Part shown: positions 51,404 through 59,665 of the stretch, piece after piece
Layout of the letters: every line of letters begins with the position of its first letter
How positions within the stretch are numbered: position 1 is the stretch's first letter
NCBI RefSeq assembly: GCF_902196125.1
Contig: NZ_CABIKG010000010.1
Location: 1 to 64,000 of the forward strand
Source: Helicobacter suis
GTDB taxonomy: Bacteria; Campylobacterota; Campylobacteria; Campylobacterales; Helicobacteraceae
Direction of reading: 5' to 3'
Length of the DNA: 64,000 bases
Translations under genes and position numbers: made by a program
Notes under the pieces: generated by a model
The model's input: the letters and a program-made list of their open reading frames with translations, nothing else
Told to the model about the DNA's origin: nothing
Database searches by the model: none

Positions 51404-51578
51404 TATCACTCGCTAAAGCCCGTGAGCTTAGCAAAACGATTAAGACGACTGCTAAAGGTTTTATGCTACAATTGCCAGAGTAAGGGCTCATCTTGGAGTA
51501 GAGGCGCTAGACCGGTTTAGCTACCAGACCTTGATGATCCTCTCAATCCGCTAGTTTAAGCTATGGGGAGTATGTCAA
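51404..51578 (+). mobile_element. Non-autonomous IS200/IS605-type element (PATE), copy C
   Basis: The third family member (about 175 bp) begins near TTAT (51400-51403), has CGCTAAAGCCCG with a degenerate left hairpin, the shared core CTTGGAGTAGAGGC, GACCTTGATGATCC, TCAATCCGCTAG, and ends GGGGAGTATGTCAA at 51578. It differs by small indels from copies A and B. The next gene's ribosome site (AAGGAT) and ATG begin right after it, so the element forms the immediate upstream region of the Sel1-like gene. Confidence 0.68.
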
Positions 51579-51588
51579 AAGGATATGC

Positions 51589-52071
51589 ATGGGTCTAGGT
51601 GATTTAAATTTAAGTGATGCGGCTCTTTTAGAGATGTTTAATGCCTATAATGGGTGTGGAAAACGGCATACAAAAGGGCATGTCTTTTCCCCGCATAATG
51701 TGCAAGACTACCTTAAGGCTTTTTCCTTGTATAAACAGATTATCTTAGGGGATTGGCGTAACGGGCAGGTTTTTTACCGCTTAGCGCAGATGTATGAAAG
51801 AGGGCAGGGGGTGGCTCAAGATGAGCAAAAGGCCTTATCCTGTTATCAAGGGGTTATTCAGGTGGCTTTTAAAACCCAGTGGATTTATATCCATGCGCTT
51901 AATAAATTAATTGGGGCTTATGAAATGGGAAATGGGGTGGCTAGAGATGTGCAAAAAGTGTTGCATTATCAAAATAAACTCAAAGAGGCTAAGTTAGAGG
52001 TTACTAAAGCTTATTTGCACCTCTATCTTAAAAAAACCCTCTCTAAAACAGGGAGAAAACTTTCTCTTTAA
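51589..52071 (+). CDS. Sel1-like repeat protein 1
   Basis: This 160-aa protein lacks a signal peptide and contains Sel1-type TPR-like units: FYRLAQMYERGQGVAQDEQK and LNKLIGAYEMGNGVARDVQK. The N-terminal LSDAALLEMFNAYNG block is shared with the next gene, so the two are paralogues. Sel1 proteins usually mediate protein-protein contacts. It lacks the paired-Cys spacing of secreted Helicobacter Hcp proteins and is probably cytoplasmic. It starts directly after mobile element copy C. Confidence 0.78.
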   Translation: MGLGDLNLSDAALLEMFNAYNGCGKRHTKGHVFSPHNVQDYLKAFSLYKQIILGDWRNGQVFYRLAQMYERGQGVAQDEQKALSCYQGVIQVAFKTQWIYIHALNKLIGAYEMGNGVARDVQKVLHYQNKLKEAKLEVTKAYLHLYLKKTLSKTGRKLSL

Positions 52072-52083
52072 ACTAAAATAAGG

Positions 52084-52425
52084 ATGGCCATGTTAGAGAA
52101 TTTACCTAATTTACCCGTTCAACTAAGCGATGATGCTTTGCTAGATTTATTTAACCAGTACAACGGCGATCAACAAGGTGCGCCTCATATGGTGCAAGCT
52201 TATTTGCAAGCCTTTGCTTACTTCCGTTGCATTGCTCTTAATGAAAATGACTTTGGCTATGAATTTTACGCTTTAGGGGAAATGTATGAAACAGGACTAG
52301 GCGTACCCTTAGATTTAGAGAAGGCTAAGAATCTCTATACAGAGGCAATTAAGCGCTACCAGACCTATGAGGGCGATAGCAAAAAACACACAGAGGCTAT
52401 GCAGATTTTAGAAAAATGGCTCTAA
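52084..52425 (+). CDS. Sel1-like repeat protein 2
   Basis: A 113-aa paralogue of the previous gene: LSDDALLDLFNQYNGDQQG, MVQAYLQAFAYFRCIALNEN and one Sel1 unit (FYALGEMYETGLGVPLDLEK). No signal peptide is seen. It begins 13 bases after gene 1, consistent with one transcript. Function is unknown. Confidence 0.75.
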   Translation: MAMLENLPNLPVQLSDDALLDLFNQYNGDQQGAPHMVQAYLQAFAYFRCIALNENDFGYEFYALGEMYETGLGVPLDLEKAKNLYTEAIKRYQTYEGDSKKHTEAMQILEKWL

Positions 52426-52434
52426 ACTTCCGCG

Positions 52435-52806
52435 TTAAATGTCCATATCAAAACCAGAATCAGACCCTGTATTGTAATGGCGCCAAGGCTTATTAGTTAC
52501 ACGAGAAGAATCATCGCCTTTGATTTGGCGGTTATGGCTTTGCCTGTGGGTGTTGAGTGGGTTATGGTAGGAATTACAAGAATGGGCTTGTTTGTAAGGG
52601 TGTGTCTCGCCTAGATGGGTAGATAATGCCCCTCCTGTAAGAGGTAAACGCACTTTAACAGGCTCTTTAGAAAGCCGTTGCAATATAGATGCCCGTGGCA
52701 CATTCTTTGCTTTCGGAAGAACAGAGATTTCAACCCCAAAAGGGGCAACTGCGTCTTGGAATTTTTTAAAATCCTCTTGTTTTAGATGATAAACTAGTAA
52801 ATCCAT
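52435..52806 (-). CDS. Unrecognised 123-aa protein with a His-rich C-terminal tail
   Basis: I do not recognise this family. The N-terminal half (about 1-60, MDLLVYHLKQEDFKKFQDAV) looks like a small folded alpha-beta domain. The C-terminal half is probably disordered, with HPYKQAHSCNSYHNPLNTHR and further His to residue 109. The ribosome site is strong (AAGGAG six bases before ATG) and a TAGGAT -10-like box lies upstream (minus, near 52835-52840), so expression is likely. The tail could bind nickel or zinc, which is inference only. Confidence 0.65.
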   Translation of the reverse strand: MDLLVYHLKQEDFKKFQDAVAPFGVEISVLPKAKNVPRASILQRLSKEPVKVRLPLTGGALSTHLGETHPYKQAHSCNSYHNPLNTHRQSHNRQIKGDDSSRVTNKPWRHYNTGSDSGFDMDI

Positions 52807-52865
52807 GTTTGACTCCTTATTTGAGTTAGCCCTATCCTACTCTTTTAAAAACAACCAACGGGCAA

Positions 52866-53738
52866 TCAGTGTTTTAAGGCGTGGTATTTTTCTAATAAAA
52901 ATAAGGGATGATAGCCCATTTTTGCCTGCCTCAGGCCTTCAATGCCTAAATCCTCCTCGCGGTTTACCAACTCACAATCTGCAAAGGCATTTTTGAGTAG
53001 TTGTTGGTTAATCATTTGATAAGCCCCGCGTATTTCTGGGTCTGCCTTTTCAATGTGAATCACCGCTACTTTTTCTTGGATTTTCTCCCCAAAACTAAAG
53101 CTCGCCACGCGCTCCTCTAAAAAAATCACCCCCCCCTGCAAATGTAACTGCTCATAAACGGCTAAAACCTCTAAAATCCCTTGATATTCATGTTCTAACC
53201 CCATATCATTAGGATTATCTAGAGCATGCCAGCTTTGTAAAGCCTTTCTAACTTGGGATATATTGCTAGCCAAAAGGGGCTTGTAGGTAAAATGTGGGTA
53301 GCTTTTTAAAAAGGCGTTGAGGTGGTTTTTCTTTTTATGAAATTTCTTACCCTGCAGGCTGATAAGCTCCGGTACGCTGTAGATATAATCAAAGCGATCG
53401 CGCTGTGCTTGAAAATCAAAGACGCCCGGGAAAAAGCTTTCTAATTCTTGCTTGTGTTTTTCTTCTAAAGCCCGTATCTCTAGCGCCTCCTCTGAGAGTA
53501 ATTCCTCAAGCACCGCCCTTTTATCACCCGCTCCAATGGGGTAAAAATAAAAGGGTTTTTCTTGGGGATATTGCGTGCGAATTAGCAAGCAACCATGCAC
53601 TATACAAAGGCTAATTTCTCGAGCCAAGCGCCACAAATAAAGATTGGTAAAATTCACATCGGCAATCAAAAAATCATCTTGCTTTAAAAAGGCATCTACT
53701 ACGCTTTTATCCTCTAAGCAAATGGGTTTAAAGTGCAA
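52866..53738 (-). CDS. DUF2156 protein (GNAT-fold, LPG-synthase C-terminal-like)
   Basis: The 290-aa protein matches the DUF2156 pattern: FLIADVNFTNLYLWRLA, FDYIYSVPELISLQGKKFHK with the typical GKKFHKKKNHLN motif, and VAVIHIEKADPEIRGAYQMI near the C-terminus. The fold is a tandem GNAT acyltransferase related to aminoacyl-phosphatidylglycerol synthases and Fem proteins. The substrate is unknown. It overlaps the end of the LysA fusion gene by 11 bases, so the two are co-transcribed. Confidence 0.75.
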   Translation of the reverse strand: MHFKPICLEDKSVVDAFLKQDDFLIADVNFTNLYLWRLAREISLCIVHGCLLIRTQYPQEKPFYFYPIGAGDKRAVLEELLSEEALEIRALEEKHKQELESFFPGVFDFQAQRDRFDYIYSVPELISLQGKKFHKKKNHLNAFLKSYPHFTYKPLLASNISQVRKALQSWHALDNPNDMGLEHEYQGILEVLAVYEQLHLQGGVIFLEERVASFSFGEKIQEKVAVIHIEKADPEIRGAYQMINQQLLKNAFADCELVNREEDLGIEGLRQAKMGYHPLFLLEKYHALKH

Positions 53739-55656
53739 GTTCTCTCCGTGTACTAGAATAATTACCCAGTAAAATAGGCATAGGTGTAGGTAAATTTTGC
53801 AAAGCCAAAGCGCTTATCTCCACCAAAACCCCCTCTTTTATGGCTAGAAATTTAAAAACCTCTAAAGTCTCTAAAAAGGGCTGGATTTGCTCTTTTTGCA
53901 TGCTAGCAAACCACAGCGCACACAAAGTAGGGTCTATAGAGGGGTTAGAAAAATCCACTCTTCCAAGCACAAAATACCAGCGCTGGTTTAAAATAAAGCT
54001 ATGCACAATTTTAAGGCGTTGGTGTACTAATTCTGTAACAAGTTTTGCTAAATTCTCTTTTTCTAGCGCATAAAAACCAAAATCCACCCTACGCGCCTCT
54101 ATAGCTTTAAAAAGCTCCTCTGGATTTAACTTTAAAACTTGCGCGCGCCTACCAAAAACCCCCCGTGCATCGTCTACAAGCCCGCTTAAGCCTATTTTTT
54201 CTACGCTAATAAGGCTTCTTGAAACCCCTAAAATTTCGGTATAAATATTTTCTAAATCCTTACCAACCTTGTCAAAAATGGCATTCTCGCGCACGGGGTT
54301 ATAAATACTCATGCCTTGTTTATGCTTTTGTTTGGCAATTTGGCGGGTACAGGCAAAGCGGGCATGCAAAAGCGCGCTGATTTTACGATCTAAACTATCA
54401 ATATAGGCGCGCTGCTTAGTAATTTCTCCTCCCTCTAAAGCGCCTAATTCATGTAAGATTAAATCTAAAAAATCCTCCCGCTCTCTTAAAACACTAATAC
54501 CCTCCTTTGTGATTCCTAACTCTAAAATCTGTGGGCGGCTATTATAACGGCTAGCCATGCTTGATCCATATGCCCCTGCTTGATAAAAGGCGATTAAATC
54601 CCCCTGTTTTATTTCTGGTAAAGCAATAGCCTTAGCAAAACAATCCGCACTCTCACACACAGGCCCTACAATATCATAGGTTTTTTGTGTGGAGGGTTGC
54701 TCTTTAAGTACCTTAATCGGGTGGCTTGCCTGATAAAGCGCGGGGCGTAAAAAATCATTCATGCCTGCATCTACAATTACAAAGCATTTATGCGCTCTGT
54801 GTTTGATATACTGCACACGCGTGATTAAAACCCCATTAGGGGCTACAATACGCCGACCCGGCTCACAAATAATCGTACAATCCAGCCCTTTAAAAGCCTG
54901 TTTAATTGCCTTGCTATAATCATCAAGGGCGATGGTTATTTGATCTTGCTCTTGGCTATAATCCACCCCAAGCCCTCCGCCTACATCTAAAAACTTTAAA
55001 TCAATCCCACTAGCCATTAAAAAACGCGCCAAATCTGCTAGCGTTATACACGCCTCTTTAAGAGGTTCTAAATTATTTAATTGTGATCCAATATGGCAAT
55101 GTAAACCTATGGGCTCTAAAAAGGGGGATTGTTTGGCAAACATAAACATCTGCACCGCCTCCTTTTGCTCCACCCCAAATTTATTTTCAAAAAGGCCGGT
55201 AGAGATGTAGGGGTGGGTGCTAGCATCAATATTTGGATTAAGCCGCACGGATATACGGGCGGGGGTTTTTTGCTCAGAGGCAATTTGTTCGATTCGTTTG
55301 AGTTCTGCAAAAGACTCCACATTTAAAAACAAGATTTTAAGCCGCAGGGCTTCTTTAATCTCCTCCTCTAATTTACCCGCCCCACTAAAGATAATCTTAT
55401 AAGCTGGAATACCGGCTAAAAGCGCTCTTTGTACTTCATAAAGAGACACACAATCTGCTCCCGCCCCCTCTTTTGCTAGGGTTTGTAAAATTTTCAGATT
55501 AGAATTAGCCTTAAGGGCATAGCAGATTAAAGACTTATGCCCCTTGAAAGCTTGCTTAAAGTCTAAAAATGCCTGTGTTAACCCCTGTAAATCGTAAAGA
55601 TAAAAAGGGGTTTTGTGCTCAGAGGCTGCCTTTAAAAGGCTTGCCAAATCTAACAT
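53728..55656 (-). CDS. lysA: Diaminopimelate decarboxylase fused to a chorismate mutase/PheA-like module
   Basis: The 642-aa product is a fusion. Residues 1 to about 405 are a full LysA: PLP lysine in LICYALKANSN, VSVRLNPN-like ARISVRLNPNIDAST, CEPGRRIVAPNG, CESADCFAK and YGSSMASRYNSRP. From about 410 an AroQ-type chorismate mutase follows (RAYIDSLDRKISALLHARFA, QGMSIYNPVRE). From about 480 comes a degenerate prephenate-dehydratase-like part (ILGVSRSLIS, LFKAIEARRVDFGFYALE, RWYFVLGRVDFS). LysA makes lysine from meso-diaminopimelate; the added module would act at the chorismate branch. In H. pylori these are, to my recollection, adjacent separate genes. No frameshift is visible at the junction. 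Confidence 0.85.
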   Translation of the reverse strand: MLDLASLLKAASEHKTPFYLYDLQGLTQAFLDFKQAFKGHKSLICYALKANSNLKILQTLAKEGAGADCVSLYEVQRALLAGIPAYKIIFSGAGKLEEEIKEALRLKILFLNVESFAELKRIEQIASEQKTPARISVRLNPNIDASTHPYISTGLFENKFGVEQKEAVQMFMFAKQSPFLEPIGLHCHIGSQLNNLEPLKEACITLADLARFLMASGIDLKFLDVGGGLGVDYSQEQDQITIALDDYSKAIKQAFKGLDCTIICEPGRRIVAPNGVLITRVQYIKHRAHKCFVIVDAGMNDFLRPALYQASHPIKVLKEQPSTQKTYDIVGPVCESADCFAKAIALPEIKQGDLIAFYQAGAYGSSMASRYNSRPQILELGITKEGISVLREREDFLDLILHELGALEGGEITKQRAYIDSLDRKISALLHARFACTRQIAKQKHKQGMSIYNPVRENAIFDKVGKDLENIYTEILGVSRSLISVEKIGLSGLVDDARGVFGRRAQVLKLNPEELFKAIEARRVDFGFYALEKENLAKLVTELVHQRLKIVHSFILNQRWYFVLGRVDFSNPSIDPTLCALWFASMQKEQIQPFLETLEVFKFLAIKEGVLVEISALALQNLPTPMPILLGNYSSTRRELAL

Positions 55657-55659
55657 GGA

Positions 55660-56226
55660 TTAAGAAATTTTTCTGTCTTCTAAAACTTTATGGGCGTGGG
55701 CTTCCCCGATTTCAAAGGCTTTTTTGTTCAGATCCACTACCTTAGCCGGTACCTTAGAAACCATGGTTTTAATCACATCTTCACGATCAACACACTGGGT
55801 TAAAACCACAGTGATAGCCAAAGCCACCACAGATTGGGTAATAATATTGCCCACCTCTTCTTTAGCAATGGTGATAATGGGGATTTTATAAAGCTTAAAT
55901 TTAGCCTCATCTTCTGGGGTGGGGCTAACTAAGTGTGGATCAACTACCACAATCCCCCCCTCTTTTACATCGCCCTTAAAGATCTGATAACTGCTTTGTG
56001 CTACAGAGAGCATAAAATCAATTTCACCCTCTCTAGCATAGGGGTAAATGATCTCTTTGTTATCTAAAATGATGTCTACCTTAGTAGGCCCTCCGCGTAC
56101 TTGGCTGGTGTAAGTAGAAGTTTTAGTGCCAAAGCCTCCGGCTTCAATTTTAGCCTCTGCTAAAATCTCTCCTGCTAAAAGCACCCCTTGACCGCCCACA
56201 CCGGTAAAACGCAATTGTGTTTCCAT
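55660..56226 (-). CDS. oorC: 2-oxoglutarate:acceptor oxidoreductase, gamma subunit
   Basis: The preferred start is the ATG at 56226 with AAAGGAGC upstream (188 aa); the frame is open to 56268. The sequence METQLRFTGVGGQGVLLAGE and GGFGTKTSTYTSQVRGGPTK is typical of the gamma domain of pyruvate/2-oxoacid:ferredoxin oxidoreductases. It is the last gene of oorDABC, which replaces 2-oxoglutarate dehydrogenase in Helicobacter and makes succinyl-CoA with a low-potential acceptor. Confidence 0.95.
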   Translation of the reverse strand: METQLRFTGVGGQGVLLAGEILAEAKIEAGGFGTKTSTYTSQVRGGPTKVDIILDNKEIIYPYAREGEIDFMLSVAQSSYQIFKGDVKEGGIVVVDPHLVSPTPEDEAKFKLYKIPIITIAKEEVGNIITQSVVALAITVVLTQCVDREDVIKTMVSKVPAKVVDLNKKAFEIGEAHAHKVLEDRKIS

Positions 56227-56236
56227 GTTTGCTCCT

Positions 56237-57064
56237 TTAAACTTTCTTTTTAGAAAGGGCTTTATCAATCACGCCTTGGTAAGCTTGGCAGTACTCCATT
56301 TTGCTAGTATCATGTTTTAAAACACCCACAGGGTATTTATCCTCCCTTTCTTCTGGCGTTAATTCCTCATACTTGCGCTGGCTTACCAAACGAGATTGTA
56401 TCCAATTAAGGGTTTGTGCTGCCTCGCCCATTTTATTTTTACGGCCTAAATTAATATGGCAATTACTGTGCACATCAATAAAACTAAAGCCTTTATGCTT
56501 AAAGCCCTCACTTAAAACCCGCTCTAATTTTTTAGGGTCTAAAACACTCTCTCTAGCCACAAAAGTTGCCCCTGCTGCCATTGTAATTTGGCATGGATCA
56601 AAGTGGTTATCAATATTGCCCCCTTGAGCCGTTACTGTCCACATGCCATTTGGCGTTGTGGGGGAGGTTTGTGAATTAGTCAGGCCATAGATAAAGTTAT
56701 TAACTAGCACTAAGCTTAGATCAATATTGCGCCTGCAGGCATGGATTGTGTGGTTACCCCCAATAGCAAAGCTATCCCCATCACCAGAAACCACCACAAC
56801 ATGCTTGCTTGGATTAGCCATTTTAATACCGGTAGCATAGGCCAAAGCGCGCCCATGTGTGGTGTGCACGGTGTTACAGTTGACATAAGAACTCATGCGC
56901 CCGCTACAACCAATGCCACTTACTAAACACACATCATCCATATTCCAGCCTAAACTATCCATAGCGCGGATAATGCATTTTAAAATCACCCCATCGCCAC
57001 AGCCCCAACACCATAGAGTAGGCGTTTTATCTACCCGTAAATACTCATCATAATTAAATGCCAT
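56237..57064 (-). CDS. oorB: 2-oxoglutarate:acceptor oxidoreductase, beta (TPP-binding) subunit
   Basis: The 275-aa subunit carries the cluster- and thiamine-pyrophosphate-binding elements: TLWCWGCGDGVILKCI, GIGCSGRMSSYVNCNTVH, VVVSGDGDSFAIGGNHTIHA and VNNFIYGLTNSQTSPTTP. It follows oorA directly. An oxygen-sensitive complex is expected, in keeping with microaerophily. Confidence 0.96.
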   Translation of the reverse strand: MAFNYDEYLRVDKTPTLWCWGCGDGVILKCIIRAMDSLGWNMDDVCLVSGIGCSGRMSSYVNCNTVHTTHGRALAYATGIKMANPSKHVVVVSGDGDSFAIGGNHTIHACRRNIDLSLVLVNNFIYGLTNSQTSPTTPNGMWTVTAQGGNIDNHFDPCQITMAAGATFVARESVLDPKKLERVLSEGFKHKGFSFIDVHSNCHINLGRKNKMGEAAQTLNWIQSRLVSQRKYEELTPEEREDKYPVGVLKHDTSKMEYCQAYQGVIDKALSKKKV

Positions 57065-58195
57065 CTAAAACTCCTTGATTTTAGAAATGATTTGTCGTGG
57101 GGAGATGGGGCGCCCGTTGGCTTGGAGTAAACTATGCACTCTCTTACCCATGCTATGCTCAATCTCATGTAAATACTGCCCCTTATTAAGCTCCACCACT
57201 AAGATTTTATCAAACTTTTTACCTAGTTCTTCTAAGCGTTTTTTAGGGCTAGGCCATAGAGTTAGGGGTCTAAAAAGGCCTACTTTTTTGGGGTAGTTTT
57301 CTGCTTGAAGTTCTCTAAGCGCGTCTTTAATAGCTAGGCTAGTAGAACCATAACCAATGATTAAAATCTCAGCCCCCTCTATGTCTATTTCCTCATTATG
57401 GCTTATGCTATCTAGTTTAGAATCAATTTTATGAAATAAACGATCCATAAGATCCCCGCCTATCTTAGCATCTTCAGTAGGAAAGCCAATAGGTCCATGG
57501 TGAAGCCCTGTAATGTGGTAGCGATAGCCTTGAAAGAAAGGGTTTAAAATAGCCGGCTCGTCTTGAGGTACGCCATAAGGTTGGTACTCTTTAGGATCGC
57601 CTTTAAAAACCCGCCGATCCACTATACTTTTTTGCACTTCCTCTAAATCCGGCAAACGCACACGGCCATACATATGCCCCACTGTTTCATCTAGCAGTAA
57701 AAAGACAGGTGTCATGAGCATTTCAGAGAGATTAAAGGCACGGATTGTCTCTGTATAGGTTTCCTCTAAATTACCCGGGGCTAAAGCCACCGCTTTAAAA
57801 TCCCCGTGAATGGGGTGTTTTAAAAAGTCTACATCACCTTGGGCTACCCTTGTTGGCATGCCAGTAGAAGGGCCTGATCGCATCACATCTACAATTACAA
57901 GAGGCGTTTCTGTCATGAAAGCATAGCCCATTTGTTCTACTTTAAGAGAAATCCCCGGGCCCGAACTTGCCGTCATGGATTTAACCCCACTCATGCTAGC
58001 CCCTAAAGCTACAGAAATTCCCCCGATCTCATCTTCCATTTGGATAAAATGCCCCGCATGCGCAGGTAAAAGCGTACTCATGGCATGCATAATATCTGAG
58101 CTAGGCGTGATGGGATAACCCCCAAAGAAACGACAACCCGCATCAATAGCTCCCTGTGCGACTAAATCATTACCATCTGAGATCACCTCTCTCAT
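57065..58195 (-). CDS. oorA: 2-oxoglutarate:acceptor oxidoreductase, alpha subunit
   Basis: The 376-aa subunit has ISDGNDLVAQGAIDAGCRFF, GGYPITPSSDIMHAMS, MTASSGPGISLKVEQMGYAF, PLVIVDVMRSGPSTGMPT and a C-terminal GYGSTSLAIKDALREL transketolase-like domain. Its length equals the H. pylori enzyme to within a residue or two. Start and oorD stop overlap as ATGA. Confidence 0.96.
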   Translation of the reverse strand: MREVISDGNDLVAQGAIDAGCRFFGGYPITPSSDIMHAMSTLLPAHAGHFIQMEDEIGGISVALGASMSGVKSMTASSGPGISLKVEQMGYAFMTETPLVIVDVMRSGPSTGMPTRVAQGDVDFLKHPIHGDFKAVALAPGNLEETYTETIRAFNLSEMLMTPVFLLLDETVGHMYGRVRLPDLEEVQKSIVDRRVFKGDPKEYQPYGVPQDEPAILNPFFQGYRYHITGLHHGPIGFPTEDAKIGGDLMDRLFHKIDSKLDSISHNEEIDIEGAEILIIGYGSTSLAIKDALRELQAENYPKKVGLFRPLTLWPSPKKRLEELGKKFDKILVVELNKGQYLHEIEHSMGKRVHSLLQANGRPISPRQIISKIKEF

Positions 58196-58533
58196 TTTCC
58201 TCTCCCTTCTGCTAAAGCCTCTGCTAAAAGCATGTAATGATTAGCCCGTACTTTTTCCCCTCTTAATTCTGCCTCTTTAGACACCTTAGCAAACTTAAAA
58301 TCTCCCTTTTCAGCCACATAAATGGCAAAATCCGGACAACCCAGCTCGCATTTATAACAACCAATACAACTTTCCGGATAGGCCACCTTAGCCACTTTGC
58401 CTAAAACATGTGTAGGCTTAACCCCCATTCCTAAAACCCCCGCCGGACACACCGATACGCATAGATCACAACCTTTACAGCGCTGCTCATTTACCCAAAC
58501 AGGTACGCCCTCAGGCGCTTTCATTTTAGACAT
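58192..58533 (-). CDS. oorD: 2-oxoglutarate:acceptor oxidoreductase, delta (ferredoxin-like) subunit
   Basis: The 113-aa subunit holds two 4Fe-4S motifs, CKGCDLCVSVCPAG and CIGCYKCELGCPD, each C-x2-C-x2-C-x3-CP in form (the second with GCP). It passes electrons between subunits and the acceptor. It is the first gene of oorDABC and starts after AAGGAG. Its promoter is described separately. Confidence 0.95.
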   Translation of the reverse strand: MSKMKAPEGVPVWVNEQRCKGCDLCVSVCPAGVLGMGVKPTHVLGKVAKVAYPESCIGCYKCELGCPDFAIYVAEKGDFKFAKVSKEAELRGEKVRANHYMLLAEALAEGRGK

Positions 58534-58579
58534 CTTTAAACTCCTTAAAACCTGATTTTAACCAGAGTAAAACGGCGTG

Positions 58580-58585
58580 ATACTA
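58580..58585 (-). promoter_or_regulatory. Extended -10 box of oorDABC
   Basis: On the minus strand AATGCTAGTATCACG gives a TGC-extended TAGTAT -10 about 47 bases upstream of the oorD ATG. Confidence 0.55.
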
Positions 58586-58648
58586 GCATTAAATTTCTAA
58601 ATCATAACTAATATAAGGCGCTCTTTTATCATTTTTAATACGCAACTG

Positions 58649-59665
58649 CTAATGGTTATGAATGGAGCGCACATGTTCTTGGTAATATTGGCTAAATTTA
58701 TGGGTTCCCTCTTTGGTTTTGACAAAGTATAAAAACTTAGTTTTAACAGGGAATAAAGCGGCTTTAATAGCCTCCACTCCTACGCTACAAATAGGTATTT
58801 TGGGCAATCCCTTATGCTTGTAGGTGTTATAATCGCTAGTATCCTCCAAAATACGCGCATGTGTAACCTTTGTGTGGGAATATTTGCCATAGTTTAAACT
58901 CCCATCCATTTGTAAGGGCATGCCATTTTTTAAGCGATTATTAATCACACCAGCAATTAAAGGCATTTCAGAAGCATTAGCCGCCTCTTTTTGGATAATA
59001 GAGGCAATAATAAGGGTTTTTTGCCACTCTTTAATATCATAGTGGCCTAATAGCTGCATGCTAAGATTTTGATAGTATGTGTTAGCATGTTGGAGTAAAT
59101 AATACATCAGGTTTTTAGCTGAAATGCCTAAACTAAAGCGGTAGGTATCTGGAATGATACCGGCTTCTTGATAGGGTGAGTTGTAGGCCTGCTTTAAATC
59201 CTCTACTTTTAAATAGAAAATTCGGGCTAAATCGCGGATAAAAAAATAAAGGGTTTCTCCGGGAATTAGGGTAATATCTCTATACACAGGTTTAGAAATG
59301 CTAAGGGCATGTAAAAAATCCCCTTTTCTAATTTGGTTGTGTTCTTTAATAGAAATAGCGATATAACCACTCTTAGGTTTTTGCCATACATGCAATTTCT
59401 CCATAAGGCGCAAAATCCATAAGTCTAGGGTGTTAGCTTGTATAGGAATTGTCCGGGTTGTACTCTCTAAAGAGATACTTTTTAAGTGATAAAAGGCCTT
59501 TTTAAGAGGGCCATTTGGCATGTAAACAATGCCACTAGATTTTATCGGTATACTAAGGTAAAAGAATAATGAAAGCATTATGATTAAAATAATCTCTGGG
59601 AGGGTGCTCCGCCCTTTTTTTTCCCTAATCTTTGTCTTTGTGCTGCTTTTAATTACATATATCAC
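58649..59665 (-). CDS. mltG: Endolytic murein transglycosylase MltG
   Basis: The frame gives up to 338 aa, with a single N-terminal membrane helix (IILIIMLSLFFYLSIPI) and the YceG/MltG core: IPGETLYFFIRDLARIF-type LysM-like part and IIASIIQKEAANASEMPLIA with the catalytic Glu, then GVINNRLKNGMPLQMDGSLN. It cuts nascent glycan strands in the periplasm. The start is uncertain: GTG 59665 overlaps the divergent gene by 86 bases, while ATG 59578 (29 codons later) would leave only one base between the two ATGs but removes part of the membrane helix. Confidence 0.88.
   Translation of the reverse strand: MIYVIKSSTKTKIREKKGRSTLPEIILIIMLSLFFYLSIPIKSSGIVYMPNGPLKKAFYHLKSISLESTTRTIPIQANTLDLWILRLMEKLHVWQKPKSGYIAISIKEHNQIRKGDFLHALSISKPVYRDITLIPGETLYFFIRDLARIFYLKVEDLKQAYNSPYQEAGIIPDTYRFSLGISAKNLMYYLLQHANTYYQNLSMQLLGHYDIKEWQKTLIIASIIQKEAANASEMPLIAGVINNRLKNGMPLQMDGSLNYGKYSHTKVTHARILEDTSDYNTYKHKGLPKIPICSVGVEAIKAALFPVKTKFLYFVKTKEGTHKFSQYYQEHVRSIHNH

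Noticed and set aside
51589-52425. The two Sel1 genes as secreted Hcp (Helicobacter cysteine-rich) proteins
   Set aside because: No signal peptide and none of the regularly spaced Cys pairs of the Hcp family.
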